A stretch of DNA of 64,000 nucleotides from Epiperipatus broadwayi. Its lineage: Eukaryota > Onychophora > Udeonychophora > Euonychophora > Peripatidae. The position numbers and the translations under genes are program-made. Positions 1 to 9,925 of the stretch are shown in pieces. The DNA lies in NCBI GenBank assembly GCA_028023455.1, contig JAQFVV010000256.1, positions 1,351,001 to 1,415,000 of the forward strand, read 5' to 3'. The notes under the pieces are model-generated. The model saw only the letters and a program-made list of their open reading frames with translations, was not told the DNA's origin and ran no database searches. Numbering within the stretch: the first letter of the stretch is position 1; each line of letters opens with the position of its first letter.

Positions 1-995
1 ATTATTAATTCAAATAATTGTCAGAAATCAAGTCATTCTGGAGAACTATTAATTCAAATAATTGTTACAAATCAGCATTGGAAGGACTTAACAATAATCA
101 TCAAATTATTTAATATTATTAAAAGCAACATTTAAATGACTTAAAAAAAACAACAACTGAATACTATTTCTAATATAAAATTTAAATATTATTAATAATG
201 ATAATAATGATAATGATGATGATGATAATAGTAATAATAATTGGTGTGTATGTATAATTTGGAGGCCAGAAAAAAACCTGTTGTATATGCTTTAATAGAG
301 GATTTATGTAGAAAATGAAGAACAGTGCACTAAGAGGTGAGCCTTGGGAGACGGATTGTGTAGGGGTGAATGATGGTGAACTTTTCCATTGAGAGTAATA
401 TGTATTTCTCTGCTCTGCAGTAAGTTTGTAATTAAGTAAAGCAGAGTACTTGGAATGGTACTGTTAGCTAGCATAAGACAAAAGTCAAATGCAGACTCCA
501 TATTTTAACTGAATTGCAATCAGAACATTTTTCAGTCTTGAACTTGGTTCAAGACCATTTTAAATACCAAAGCAGCCTGCATGTCAGAAGAGCCTTTTTT
601 GTGAACTTCTTATTGAAAATTAGAAGAAATATGTGTGGTCCTAGATGATCCTTTACAACTTTTTCCAATATAATTAATTCCCAGTGATCCCTTGGAAATT
701 GGATGAAAACTGGTAAGAGTAGAAGTTAAGCATTGCTTTTAAATGTGACAGGTTTCCAGGTCACAGAGATATAATGCAATAAAATGCCTAAGATGGCAAA
801 AACAAAAGCATGGATTTTATTGGAATCTAGGTGGCATGAATTATTTATGGTGGTAAGTTTGTCAAAAAAATTTATGGTTTGAAATGAGGTATTGATGTCA
901 GGTGGTACAAATAAATCTGAAGGTGATAAAATAGGCAAAACTCTCTCCATACAGTAATGCCACTCAAAGCAAGACAGAGTAATCAATGAACATGA
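1..995 (-). pseudogene. Non-LTR retrotransposon reverse transcriptase relic
   Basis: Decayed reverse transcriptase of a non-LTR retrotransposon read on the minus strand. Near 569-587 a DMQAA stretch resembles the first catalytic-aspartate block, and at 334-349 the frame reads SQGSP followed by LSALFFIFYIN, the conserved QG(S/C)P block. Between them a 65-residue open stretch (304-501) ends in a different frame, so at least two frameshifts and several stops separate the blocks. The catalytic YxDD box would lie just beyond position 300, in very AT-rich sequence, and I could not find it. The relic is directly downstream (minus sense) of the hammerhead-bearing repeat at 934-1118. Clade uncertain; the QGSPLSA signature suits L1/Tx1-like or jockey-like elements. 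No function is expected. Confidence 0.6.
196..241. repeat. AAT/GAT-type simple repeat
   Basis: Imperfect trinucleotide-rich stretch of AATAATGAT and GATGATGAT units. Such stretches often mark 3' tails of retroposons, but no element can be assigned to it. Confidence 0.6.
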
Positions 996-1118
996 GAAGG
1001 CTTGTGCATAAAATCCCTATCTAGTGCCTATTCACCCAATTTCTCCAAACTAATTTTTGGCTTGTGGCCTTCATCAGTGAGGAACCTTGGATCTGAGATC
1101 AATGCACCTAGCATGTGA
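934..1118 (-). mobile_element. Hammerhead-bearing Penelope-type repeat, diverged copy
   Basis: About 185 bp clearly homologous to the element inside LINE B at 60180-60341: it shares the segment running from the GTTTTGC end through TACTCTGT, the AAGGCTTGTGCATAAAATCC block and the ribozyme region. It is present once and has no inverted arm. It lies head to head between two reverse transcriptase relics. Substitutions in the ribozyme core suggest an old copy. The Penelope assignment is inference from the hammerhead, since no Penelope reverse transcriptase or GIY-YIG domain is in the window. Confidence 0.65.
1042..1083 (-). ncRNA. Hammerhead ribozyme motif, degenerate copy
   Basis: Read on the minus strand this copy keeps the CTGATGA core box and the AGGC-CACAA-GCCA helix II hairpin. 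The second core box GAAAC has become AAAAT, the TAGTC before the cleavage site has become TAGTT, and helix I is weakened (TCCTCA against TGGAGA). It is probably inactive but is useful for tracing the family. Confidence 0.6.
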
Positions 1119-1199
1119 TGTTTAAAGATTTAAATCTGAAGGTGAGTGAATGCATTGTGGATTTGTAATCTCTGCTTGACATATTGGTATAGAGGCTTA

Positions 1200-2510
1200 A
1201 TTATATTATAACCTGCATACATATTACTATCAACTTGGAGTGCCATAGGACTTTTAGCATGTATAGATGATCCAGGACCCAGAAAATATAACCCTGAGTC
1301 CATATGTTCTGATCAGTAAGACAAATCCTGTATAGCATAATGGATAATGTCACTATTTTTCTGCCATATTGTAAGCATCTCTCCATATTGCAAAGCATCC
1401 TTAATCAATATACTGCCATGTATAAACTTAGATTTAACATAAGTAAAATATATAAACATACCATACACTCAAAAAATATTTCAGGGAAATGCAATTCTTT
1501 CTCGGGCTTCTCATTTTACATAAACTCACTTATGATGAAGAACACCTTACAAAACAAGCTTAAATAAAATGCCATACAGATTGCAAACTCCCTATCCAAA
1601 GTTTATCTCTCCCTTTATACTAAAATTTACCTATTTAATATATTCATAATGACTTAGATTACATATTATTTGCCTACTGTTAAATTTTCAAAATTGTTTA
1701 ATTCTGCCACCTCTTCCCTCTGCAACAAGCTATTATGGGGCAGGAAAACAGTTTCCATTTCAGCTAAGAGAGAGTTGCCCTCCTATTCATAATGGTCTGG
1801 GCCTTCACAGTATCCAAGAGTTCTATATCCAAAAATTCATAAATTCAATTGCCTCAATTGTTCAAAAGTCCCCAACATTTGCATATCATTAACCTTATTA
1901 GCAGTTGAGCTATGATTATGAAGGTTGGGTCCTTCAAAAGTACTAAGCTCATTTATTTTTATTATCTATTTGGTAACAATACACAGTTTTGAGGACAATT
2001 GCACTACATACACAAATGAATTAGAATATATATATTTCCCCAAAGTAGAAAATTTATTTGACTTAATCACAGTTACAAGTAATCCCTACTGATAGATCTC
2101 CCCCTGTCTCAGCTTCATTTCTACACCACACTTTACCAATCAATCCTATCAGCAGCCAACCAATAAACATTCCACATGACCAATGAATACCCATACTGGA
2201 AAACATATGTTGTACTACGTTCAGAAAGCCAACAAAATTGTTTCTTCTCCTATGCTTCATATCAATAACTGCTAGTTACTTTGCTTCTTCAAAACATGGT
2301 CTCTAGAGTCTAAATTTTTCCAATTTCCTAGTTTGTCTTAATGTACAAGCATTGCTGACATTTCATTTTCTCTGGTATCACCATCTATATAAAAATATAA
2401 ATCCATTTTGAACCTTATGTCATGCAGCAGAGGAAACTCAACAACACCTCTTCCAGCAATATTAACCCCTCAACCAAATCAGGACTATCATGCTAAATAA
2501 TACAGATGAC
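1200..2510 (+). pseudogene. LINE B-like reverse transcriptase relic (plus strand)
   Basis: Decayed 3' half of a non-LTR polymerase closely related to LINE B at 55-62 kb. The catalytic box reads MDNVTIFLP at about 1340-1366, where LINE B has MDDVVIFLP, so the second catalytic aspartate is now Asn. The following residues (QYTAMYKL, then FNISK) match LINE B's SYTTMHGL and FNSKK. Further on, SLSKVYLSLYTK and NSATSSLCNKLLW match its ISKIYLSLFEK and NSACAKLCWEG. Near 2420-2460 an EETQQHLFQQ stretch corresponds to the C-terminal zinc-motif region. Several stops and frameshifts. Upstream homology is vague before about 1330 and the 3' end is not defined. Confidence 0.7.
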
Positions 2511-3100
2511 AAGTTGCATCTATACAACAGCTAATTTAATCTTATCAGAAGATGCACACACTCCCCCCCCTTGCTACAGCATATGCAATAACTTTCACAC
2601 TGTGTGTTTTCTGGTGTACTTACTACACCTTTCATCATTGGAAGCTCCAGAATTCACCCAGCTACATTCATCAATAAGCTCTGACAAATCAAGGCCTGAG
2701 ACAATGAATACTACACTCCCAGATATTTTACTGCCACCTTGTCACTACTAAAACAACCATACAAGTTATAAATGATCATAGTCCAACAATAACTGCATTG
2801 AATAGAATTCAATGGTATTATCCATTACTTTTAACATAGCTCACCCTCACTAACTGCCTTCAACACCATTCACCAACAGATTACAGAATTTACACACCAT
2901 CTATCACAATCCATTAGTTGTCACCATATGCAATTCTATTTGGAATTGACTTTGTTCTTTGTACAACACCCATAATTAGGATTATAAGATGTCTCCCTAC
3001 TGTACTCCAAGATTAACAATTAAAAGAAGAAGAATCAAGATTAATTTAGTGACTGTAAATAACTTCTCATATGATGTCAGATTTTGCAATCTTAGGTCAT
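2511..3100. other. Unassigned sequence
   Basis: An 81-residue open stretch (2506-2751, plus) has no recognisable domain and follows the LINE relic. It may be its 3' untranslated remainder. No tail or target duplication was found. Confidence 0.4.
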
Positions 3101-3107
3101 ATCTATC

Positions 3108-3138
<31 letters not shown>

Positions 3139-3150
3139 TAATCTATCTAT
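3101..3150. repeat. (ATCT)n microsatellite
   Basis: About twelve ATCT units with two single-base interruptions (one TATT, one TTAA). A plain tetranucleotide microsatellite. Confidence 0.9.
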
Positions 3151-4577
3151 AAAGTTGAATTTTATATTGAACTGTTTTTCAAGAATTTAATAATTAAACT
3201 TGATATCCAACTCTGTACCCAAAACTAGTAGCAGCATTTGTAAAAAATATACCTTGAAACCTGATTAATGTAACCCTCAAAATTAATCCATATAAAAAAC
3301 TGTATAACATGATTGCAATTAACCCTTAAAATAGGATTAATAAAGATTATTGTTGAAACAACAACAATAATAATACTTTAGATATTTAAAATTTCAAAAT
3401 ATTATTAAAAAAGAAAAAGATTTTAAATGCAAAACTTTATTAATTTTAAAAAAAAAAATTAAATTGCATTTAAACAGCTTTAAATAAAAAATAAGGACTT
3501 AAAAGATAATTTCAGAACTATGCTTGTATTAATATTGGAAATTATATTTAAATTTTTAGTGTATAAAAAATGTAGAAATTATTTTACCGTTTAAAAAAAA
3601 ATGCTTTCTACCATTCATGCGTCTTTGCTCACAAATAACAGTTATTAAAAAAACTATTTACAAAATACTGCTGCTTCTTGAAGACAGCTACATTTCAAAA
3701 ATAATAATTTTAGTGTTTTGTAAACATTTAAAAAAAAGTTTAAAATATTAATTTATCAACAACATAGTAGTATTTAGATTTTAATATCTAAAAGATAAAA
3801 TATTTTACTGCACAATTTCTTTGTAATTTGGAGACATTTTCAGTTTCACAGAATAATATATATATTCACACATAGTCTATAAACAAACAGATATGATAGT
3901 ATCAATACAATACTATAGTCTTCTAAATAAATGACTTTTCCAAATTAAATAAACATGTAATAATAATTCAATATTCTCTTTACTTCCTCATTATAAGTTT
4001 GAGATATGCTGCCTAAAAATATATTAAATAATTAATTTTATTATCAAATATTGTATATTTAATTTTTTAAATAATATTTTAAAATATATAGTTAATTTTT
4101 TATCTGTGCATAATCTTTATTCACTATTAATAAATAAAACTTAGGGTTTTTTTCACTTTATTAAACATAAATATTAAACAATATTAATTTAATATTAAAC
4201 ATTTTTATAGCATAATAATCATATCAATAAATATTTATTGAATTTTTTTACTTCACTTTTTTGTTTAAAATGCAGATCAACTTATTTAATAATTTATTTA
4301 TTGTTTTGTCTCCTCGATTTATTTTCATAAAATGATATATCATTTACCAATAAAAGTTATTTTTTAAAAAAAATCAACTATAGCAAGATTTTTTAAAACA
4401 ACAATATTAAAATTATTCTATTTTTTACAAGATAAAAAATTAAATAAAGTAATCTCACTAAAATGAACAATCTTTACTGATATATAATAAATGAGGTTTT
4501 TTTGTTTCACTTTATTTTTAAATATATGTATATAATATTTTTTTGCTTTTCTGAGGTTATCTTGGTATCCTGCCATT
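3151..4577. other. Gene-free AT-rich stretch
   Basis: Very AT-rich, no open frame above background, many homopolymer runs. Nothing recognisable. Confidence 0.6.
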
Positions 4578-4884
4578 AATACTAATATAAAGTGTCAAGC
4601 ATTGGTGGTCGAGAGGTCAGCACAGCTGTCTTACAAGCAGTTGTCCTGGGTTCGCTTCCTGGCTGATGCTATGACATATGAAAAAAAAATACTAATATAA
4701 AGTGCTGAAAATAGAGTTTAACTGTATATTTTTTTATTTAATAGAATTAACTGGGCAGAGTATACTTTCGATGCTTTTGTATCATATTAAACCATGTTGT
4801 ATAGTCCGCTCAATTAATTCTATTACATAAAAAATAAATATTCAAATTCTGTTTTTGGAACTTTATATTAGTATTTTTAATATG
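4578..4884. mobile_element. Small inverted-repeat element (MITE-like), interrupted by a tRNA-like retroposon
   Basis: The stretch starting AATACTAATATAAAGT at 4688 and its reverse complement ending near 4880 form imperfect inverted arms of about 85 bp. They share AATACTAATATAAAGT, ATAGAATTAA and further patches, with a loop of about 40 bp. There is no coding capacity. The left terminus is duplicated because the retroposon at 4595-4687 inserted within it. Superfamily unknown and target duplication not clear. Confidence 0.6.
4595..4687 (+). mobile_element. Minimal tRNA-like SINE / tRNA retropseudogene with 17-bp TSD
   Basis: A 93-bp tRNA-like body. An A-box-like TGGTCGAGAGG and a B-box-like GGGTTCGCTTCC flank an anticodon-arm-like hairpin (stem about CTGT/GCAG, 7-nt loop CTTACAA). 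A short tail TATGAAAAAAA follows. It is flanked by a perfect 17-bp direct repeat, AATACTAATATAAAGTG, at 4578-4594 and 4688-4704, the hallmark of LINE-mediated insertion. Acceptor-stem pairing is poor and there is a 3' A tail, so it is a retroposed tRNA-derived sequence and not a working tRNA gene. A diverged relative lies at 40960-41040 on the minus strand. Confidence 0.8.
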
Positions 4885-5359
4885 TATATATTCAAAATTA
4901 AATTTAAATTTTGTTTAAGATAATAAAATTTGAAAATCATGTAAATTTAAAGGTCTTTTTTTTTAGAGTAAGACTGTGTCACTCTTGTTTAGGCAGAGCT
5001 ATTAAGATTATTATGACCCTGAATATTTGCCTATTTTTTAAAAAAAAAAAACTAATTTCGTATTATCAAATATATAAAGAAGGCTACATTGTGAAAATTA
5101 ATAAAAACATTGCTGAAAATAATAAGTTTCTAATTGAATGAACTAAAAAATTAGATTAAAATGTGATGTTTATGTTCAATTTAAAATGTGTTGGAATAAA
5201 ATTGGTATCACCTTGAAATTATTTAAAAATAATATTGACAGTATAGATATAACTTAGTGAGAGCTAATTACTTCCATTTCAATTACAGATATTTAAAAGT
5301 TATAATTATCTATTATATATATAATATTTAGATACATGTATATTATCTAAACTTAATGT
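4885..5359. other. Gene-free AT-rich stretch
   Basis: AT-rich, no recognised element. The open stretch at 4911-5141 is low-complexity and lysine/isoleucine-rich, as expected by chance. Confidence 0.6.
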
Positions 5360-5625
5360 ATATGGATGGCTGAAGAGTGGAGAAGATTGAAGTTTGACCG
5401 TTAAAATTTAAAGATTTGCTCCCTTAATATAAACGGAGCAGTGATTGTATATGTGTATTGGAGATAGTGCTGGTTCAGTATTAAATGCATATATTGGAGG
5501 TCATTTACCTTTTTCACATGTATGTGGTCATATGTATCAGTTGTATAAGATGGATTGGATAGATGTGGGAAGCAAAGTCTGATTTCAAGTCTCTTATAAT
5601 TATTATATGTATGTATATATCTTAC
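5360..5625 (+). repeat. SINE-like repeat family A, copy 1
   Basis: Shares an ordered series of blocks with copies at 21.1, 38.1, 44.8 and 53.7 kb: GGATGGCTGAAGAGTGG, TTAATATAAA(C)GAGCA, TGCTGGTTCAG, TTGGAGGTCATT, TTTTTCA(C)ATGTATGTGG, then a tRNA-like 3' part with a B-box-like TTTCAAGTCTC. Here the copy abuts the 3' end of LINE A. No coding capacity. Confidence 0.7.
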
Positions 5626-5631
5626 ATGGTT

Positions 5632-5660
5632 GATGTGATGTGATGTATTTGGCTTCTCCT
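5632..5660 (-). repeat. LINE A 3' terminal microsatellite tail
   Basis: On the minus strand the element ends ...TACATCACATCACATCA after the shared block TTGACTTCGTTTAAGGAG. The plus-strand copy at 62578-62990 ends in the same block and a longer run of the same unit. This shows that a short tandem repeat, and not poly(A), is the 3' terminus used by the family. Confidence 0.8.
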
Positions 5661-5735
5661 TAAACGAAGTCAAGAATATCTTGGCAATTATGCCCAGATA
5701 AACCTGTTAGCCATTTTATTCTCCATTCCCCACTC

Positions 5736-6990
5736 TTAAGTCTTCCCATATTCTGCCCCATCCCATTTCCACAACATAATCTTTGTCAACTCTATGGCCT
5801 TTATACTTAAATCCCCCTTATCTCTTCACAAACCCAACATAAAAGCTAATAACTCACTTTCTGTATAGTTACTTTGTTCATGTCTATTCTCCCATAACTT
5901 CATTATCTGTACCCTTTCTGCTTTCAAGCATTTACATTCAATCAACAGATGCCTAATATTTTCTATACCTTCCTTACACAATTTGCACACTAAATTATCC
6001 ATGGTTTTCCATTTACATGTATATTCTCTTGTTGCTAAAGATCCCATTCAAGCCTTAAATAATAAACTACTTTCCTTACTATTATCATAAATTAACTCGC
6101 ATCCAATATTCTGTTTACTTCTACATATATTTAAACTCTTCTTACCCTCCATACTAGTTCTCCATCTCTCCAACTCCCTATTTTTTTTTTAATGCTTCTA
6201 TTCTTTTATCCCATTTCTTACCACTATAACACTCAACAATCCTCCTAAAACAATCATCCCACCTTTTATACAAGTATGCTGATATAAATTCTTTATCCAA
6301 ATCTTTCGCATGCTGCATTACCTTTCTCATCCATCTTGTTACCTGTCCTTTACTCATAACCCAATTGAACACTATTTTTGCTATTCTTTTACTATCCATA
6401 AACTGCAACCTACCAAACATTTTTTCATTTTACTTTTTGCATCTCTCATATAAAAACTTGACCATCCCATTTCTCCTTGAATTGCCTCCTTTGCTGTCCA
6501 CATCTCTGCATCTAATGCATGTCTTCCTACTTCCCTTTGTACTTTCTCTAAATAATCTAAAACCCTTTTACTAACACATAATGCATCATTACCATATGTT
6601 AACCCTGCTACTGCAACTCTCTTCCATACTATTCTAGCTACATCATATTTATTATATGAAAATACTGTTAGTTTCTTTACCAAACCCTTTCTTTTCTTTG
6701 CTTCATTTACCAATTTTTTCTCCCATTCATCCAAGCAATTTTCCTGATTACATGATTCCCAAATACCTATATCTATCCACCACACTTAACTTTATATCCC
6801 CCAATAAAAATTCTACATCTTCTCTTTCCCCAGTATTAACCATCATTATATTTGATTTTTCTTTACTAAATTTAATCCCCATCTCTTTACCCACCCTTGC
6901 ACATGTCCTCAACATAATTTCCTTATCTTCTCTTCTTTCTGCACACAAAAAGATATCATCTGCAAAAAAAGACCTGACAAAATATATATT
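5736..6990 (-). pseudogene. LINE A reverse transcriptase C-terminal half (frameshifted)
   Basis: This is read through at least four frames. The catalytic FADD box is at 6955-6966, followed by DIFLCAERRED. Then come the post-catalytic RYRYLGI strand (about 6750-6790), a helical thumb-like region (6381-6785, then 6178-6420) and a final segment (5826-6047). That segment holds CKLCKEGIENIRHLLIEC, a CX2CX8HX4C zinc motif typical of the C-terminus of many non-LTR polymerases. A TGA at about 5826 ends the frame where the sister copy reads GLGKDKGDL and continues about 30 residues, so the true end is near 5736. Not functional. Confidence 0.8.
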
Positions 6991-8134
6991 CCCTTGCCAC
7001 CTATTAATGGTATCTCTACCCTCTTCCTAGTCTTTCTATTGCTTTCTCCATTTCACTCAAAAACAACAAAAACAAAATAGGTAACATAGGGCACCTTTGC
7101 CTTAATCCCACCCCATTTTTAACTTTAACTGATTCTATATCCCCTAACTGGTAAGTATAATAAATATTTTCATATAATTTCTTAATAATATTTACTAAAG
7201 CTTCAACCATTCCCATATTGGCTAACCTTACCCATAATCTATTTCTATTTACTCTATCATATGCTTTCTCTATATCTATAAAACTCATATATAATGATCT
7301 ACCTGAATTCTTACTCATCCCCATAAGTTGTGTAACTACAAACAAACTATCTCCTATATGCCTATCTGACCTAAAACCTCCTTGCATTTCCTCCACTACA
7401 TTATTCTCTTCCATCCAATTTACAACTGTTCCAGCTACCATATATGAGAAAACTTTATATAAAACTGATGTTACCGCTATTGGTCTATAATTATTTAACT
7501 TTCTATGATCCTTATCCTTTCCTTTAAATAATAATCTTATTCTTGTATTACTCCGACTAACCGGAAAAATTGTCTTGTGCCATTTTATTAAAACATGATA
7601 ATAACTTTGCTTTTGCTCTATGCCTAAATTCATTACCATCTCTGCTGCCCATCCATCTAAACCTCTCACCTTTCCACTTTTCAATCTCTTCCCTGCCTCA
7701 TTCAATTCATTTTTTGTGAACCTAATATTCCCATTACTAACTGTTTTCATTTTTTCTATCACTACTTCCTTCACATCTAACATCTTTTCTATATCCATTA
7801 CATTTCTATTTAAGATTCTCTCTACCTCTTCTCTAGAGCTACACTCTATTCCCTCATCATCTATTAATACTATCTCTCTTTCCCCTACATTTCTCCTTTT
7901 AATGTAATTCCAAAATTTTTTACTCCCATCTCTTCCACTTTTATTAATATCCTCCACCAATTTACTATTTAACTTCATCCTCTCTCTATAATTATCCATT
8001 TTAGCCAACTTCTTCTTTTCTAAGTACTTTCCCCATTTAGCATTAATATCATTTTCACTTTCTTTGTTCTTAATAGCACACTTATATTCTCTGCATGCTT
8101 CTTTGCTCTCTTTTACACTTTTACTAACTCTCAT
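6991..8134 (-). pseudogene. LINE A reverse transcriptase palm/fingers (long open segment)
   Basis: A 372-residue open segment (7016-8134) covers the N-terminal half of the reverse transcriptase. Recognisable blocks: NNYRPIAVTSVLYKV (about residues 214-228), QGGFRSDRHIGDSL (251-264), FIDIEKAYDRVNR with the first catalytic Asp at residue 287, and GLRQRCPM (343-350). In the last block the usual Gly of QGCP is Arg. The segment ends at a TAG just upstream of the FADD-containing frame, and two closely spaced frameshifts separate them (about 6965-7016). A preceding lysine/glutamate-rich helical region links it to the endonuclease. RNA-templated DNA synthesis at the nicked target is the family's role; this copy cannot make the full protein. 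Confidence 0.85.
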
Positions 8135-8168
8135 TTTTTATTACTTTTATTCTTCTGCATATTCTCCA

Positions 8169-9211
8169 CTAAAACCCTATTTGCCACTTTTCTATTGCAC
8201 CACACCAGTCCTTATACTCATCCCTATCCAACTGCTCCATGGTTTCTTCAACTTTTATTTTATATTCTTCCAACTTATTCTTATCATTCACTCTCCATCC
8301 ACATCTTCCACTATTATTTCTACCTTTATTTCTACTTTCTATCACATTACTAACCATTTCTATTACAATAAAATTATGATCACTATTACATACTCTCTCT
8401 TCATTATCAAACACCTTAATTTTCCAAATATTACTCATTCCCTCTTTCTCTACCAATACATAATCTATTGTGTGAAATATATTATTCCTAGACCATGTGT
8501 ATTGTCCCTCATACATATTTGATAAATTCCCAAGCTCAAATTTACTCTTTGACAAAATTCCTTCAAAAACTGATCGTTCTTATTATCTACATCATCAATT
8601 TCTTCAATATGTCCATTCATATCCCCTATAACCATTATTTTCTTCCCCTTTTCTTTAAAAATTTGTATATCCTTAACTAGGCATTCATATATACTACTGT
8701 TCCACTCCATTACAGTTTGACTATCTCCAGTAGCTATATACACTACAGCAACCATCCATTCTTGTCTATACAACCTTATTTCAAACCACAAATGCTCTTG
8801 ACATTTAACAATATTTAAATATTTCCTCAATATAACACCTATACCACCACCCCTTTTTTCTTTTTCTTTTCTGTTTACACCCTGCCATACCACCTCTTCC
8901 AAAATAGGTTCTTCTTCTTCTCTTAGATGAGTTTCCACTACTGCTAATACCTCCAGCTCTTCATTTTCAATTGCTTTATTTAATTCCAGCCACTTTTCTG
9001 GTCTCCTACCACCTTGCATATTCAAAAACCCAATTTTAACAATTTTTTCTTTCCTAACTATTCTTTTATAAATTCTTTTGATTCTTTCTTCTCGATTATG
9101 TTTATAACAAAATTTCTTACCATTAATCTTACAAAACCATTCCCTCTCCACATCTACACTTATATCTAATTCAACCATCTTTTGCTTATTTCTTATATCC
9201 CCTCCATTCAT
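8169..9211 (-). pseudogene. LINE A apurinic-type endonuclease domain (one frameshift)
   Basis: Endonuclease/exonuclease/phosphatase-fold domain that nicks the target. The first frame (8465-9211) carries GFLNMQG (Asn motif), VVETHL (catalytic Glu) and GDMNGHI (Asp/Asn motif). A frameshift near 8540 moves the reading to 8169-8555, which carries the TIDYVLVE strand and the catalytic SDHN motif. All main motif residues are thus present but split over two frames. It starts 41 bp after the esterase frame ends, in a separate frame. A stop near 8168 and a frameshift separate it from the reverse transcriptase. Confidence 0.85.
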
Positions 9212-9252
9212 CTTGTTTTTGATAATATTACAATTTAAAAGCCCACCCCCCT

Positions 9253-9756
9253 TTAAAAGTTTCCCAAATTATATTCTTTAAATATCAAACTCCCTAAAAC
9301 TTCACTTCCTTGTTTTCCTAAGTGCAATCCATCTTTACTATATAACTCCCTCTTTCCAATAAACCAATCCCATACATCCACAAACACAACATTATTTCTC
9401 TCACACAATTTTTTCACTCTCTCATTTATAGAACATGCTCTATCTAACAAATACCTATCAAATCTTGGTAATACTCCAACTACCCCTATTCTTCCTTTAA
9501 TCTCCCTCAAATTTCTAATCAATTCTACATACTCATCCATTACTCTCTCTGATGGTTCTAACAAATTATTAGTCCCTACTATAACATATACATCTCTACT
9601 ACCTAGCTTTCTTACTTTATCTGTCACATCCCTAATTTTTGCTCCAGGCATACATACTCTAACATACCTGCTTCTATTTTCCCTTGCAATTATATCCCCA
9701 CATTCTCTTATTAGTGAATCTCCTATCAACACTGTCTCATAATCTACTACTCTCAC
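9253..9756 (-). CDS. SGNH/GDSL-type esterase, ORF1 of LINE A
   Basis: A 167-residue open frame. Block I is VLIGDSLIREC with nucleophile Ser14. Block III is VGTNN (Gly and Asn of the oxyanion hole). Block V is DGLHLGKQG with Asp142 and His145 completing the triad. Length and motif spacing suit the small SGNH hydrolase domains found in ORF1 of CR1/L2-type non-LTR elements, where the role is unproven and lipid or membrane contact has been proposed. The first codon shown is GTG; the frame stays open upstream through the neighbouring repeat, so the true start is not decided. It is the only long frame in the window in which every key residue is intact. It could not support movement alone because ORF2 is broken. 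Confidence 0.8.
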   Translation of the reverse strand: MRVVDYETVLIGDSLIRECGDIIARENRSRYVRVCMPGAKIRDVTDKVRKLGSRDVYVIVGTNNLLEPSERVMDEYVELIRNLREIKGRIGVVGVLPRFDRYLLDRACSINERVKKLCERNNVVFVDVWDWFIGKRELYSKDGLHLGKQGSEVLGSLIFKEYNLGNF

Positions 9757-9760
9757 CCTT

Positions 9761-9772
9761 ACGCCATCTAGT
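9761..9772 (-). promoter_or_regulatory. CTCF-like core motif at the LINE A 5' side
   Basis: Minus strand reads CTAGATGGCGT, resembling the core of the CTCF consensus (AG-A/G-K-GGC). A nearby CCATCTAG at 9796-9806 makes an inverted pair with it. Suggestive only; a 12-bp match can occur by chance. Confidence 0.3.
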
Positions 9773-9925
9773 GTAAATTTTAATAATAAACAGATGCTAG
9801 ATGGTAGTGTTAATAAACCCTCATCCAGTACTATCCACAGACTAGTTTCTAGCTTATGGTTTTTATCAGTGAGGAGCTTTTTGGATTTTTTTTAACTGTG
9901 AATCTTTTGGATTTAATGCACCTTT
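9773..9925 (-). mobile_element. Hammerhead-bearing Penelope-type repeat, partial copy upstream of LINE A
   Basis: Homologous to the ribozyme part of the repeats at 934-1118 and 60180-60341 (blocks GGTGCATT, AAGCTCCTCACTGAT, GAAACTAGTC, GGATGAG). Homology stops about 15 bp after the GGATGAG block, where LINE A-linked sequence begins. It lies on the same strand and directly upstream of the LINE A esterase frame. It is either an adjoining older insertion or part of the LINE 5' region. Confidence 0.6.
9834..9875 (-). ncRNA. Hammerhead ribozyme motif, diverged copy
   Basis: The minus strand keeps TCCTCA (helix I), then CTGATAA (core, one change from CTGATGA), a weakened helix II (AACCATAAGCT), an exact GAAACTAGTC and TGTGGA (helix I partner, imperfect). 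The conserved box G is changed in the first core and helix I has a mismatch, so activity is doubtful. Confidence 0.55.

Larger units (their letters stand above)
5632..9790 (-). mobile_element. LINE A: non-LTR retrotransposon with SGNH esterase, near full length, inactivated
   Basis: Minus-strand element, 5' to 3': SGNH/GDSL esterase frame (9756-9253), AP-type endonuclease (9211-8169), reverse transcriptase (8134 to about 6748), thumb-like region, and a C-terminal CCHC-type zinc motif. A 3' untranslated region of roughly 100 bp ends in a CATCACATCACATCA tail. The esterase plus AP-endonuclease plus reverse transcriptase layout is known from the CR1/L2 side of non-LTR elements; I infer that group but cannot place the clade. 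Several frameshifts and stops break the polymerase frame. A 5'-truncated relative with the same 3' end and tail lies at 62578-62990. The 5' boundary is uncertain because a hammerhead-bearing repeat adjoins it. Confidence 0.85.

Noticed and set aside
4595-4687. Functional tRNA gene
   Set aside because: A and B boxes are recognisable, but acceptor pairing is poor, there is an A tail and a 17-bp target duplication: a retroposon.
6365-7907. Plus-strand Ser/Leu/Pro-rich frames opposite LINE A
   Set aside because: Shadows of the minus-strand polymerase coding sequence.
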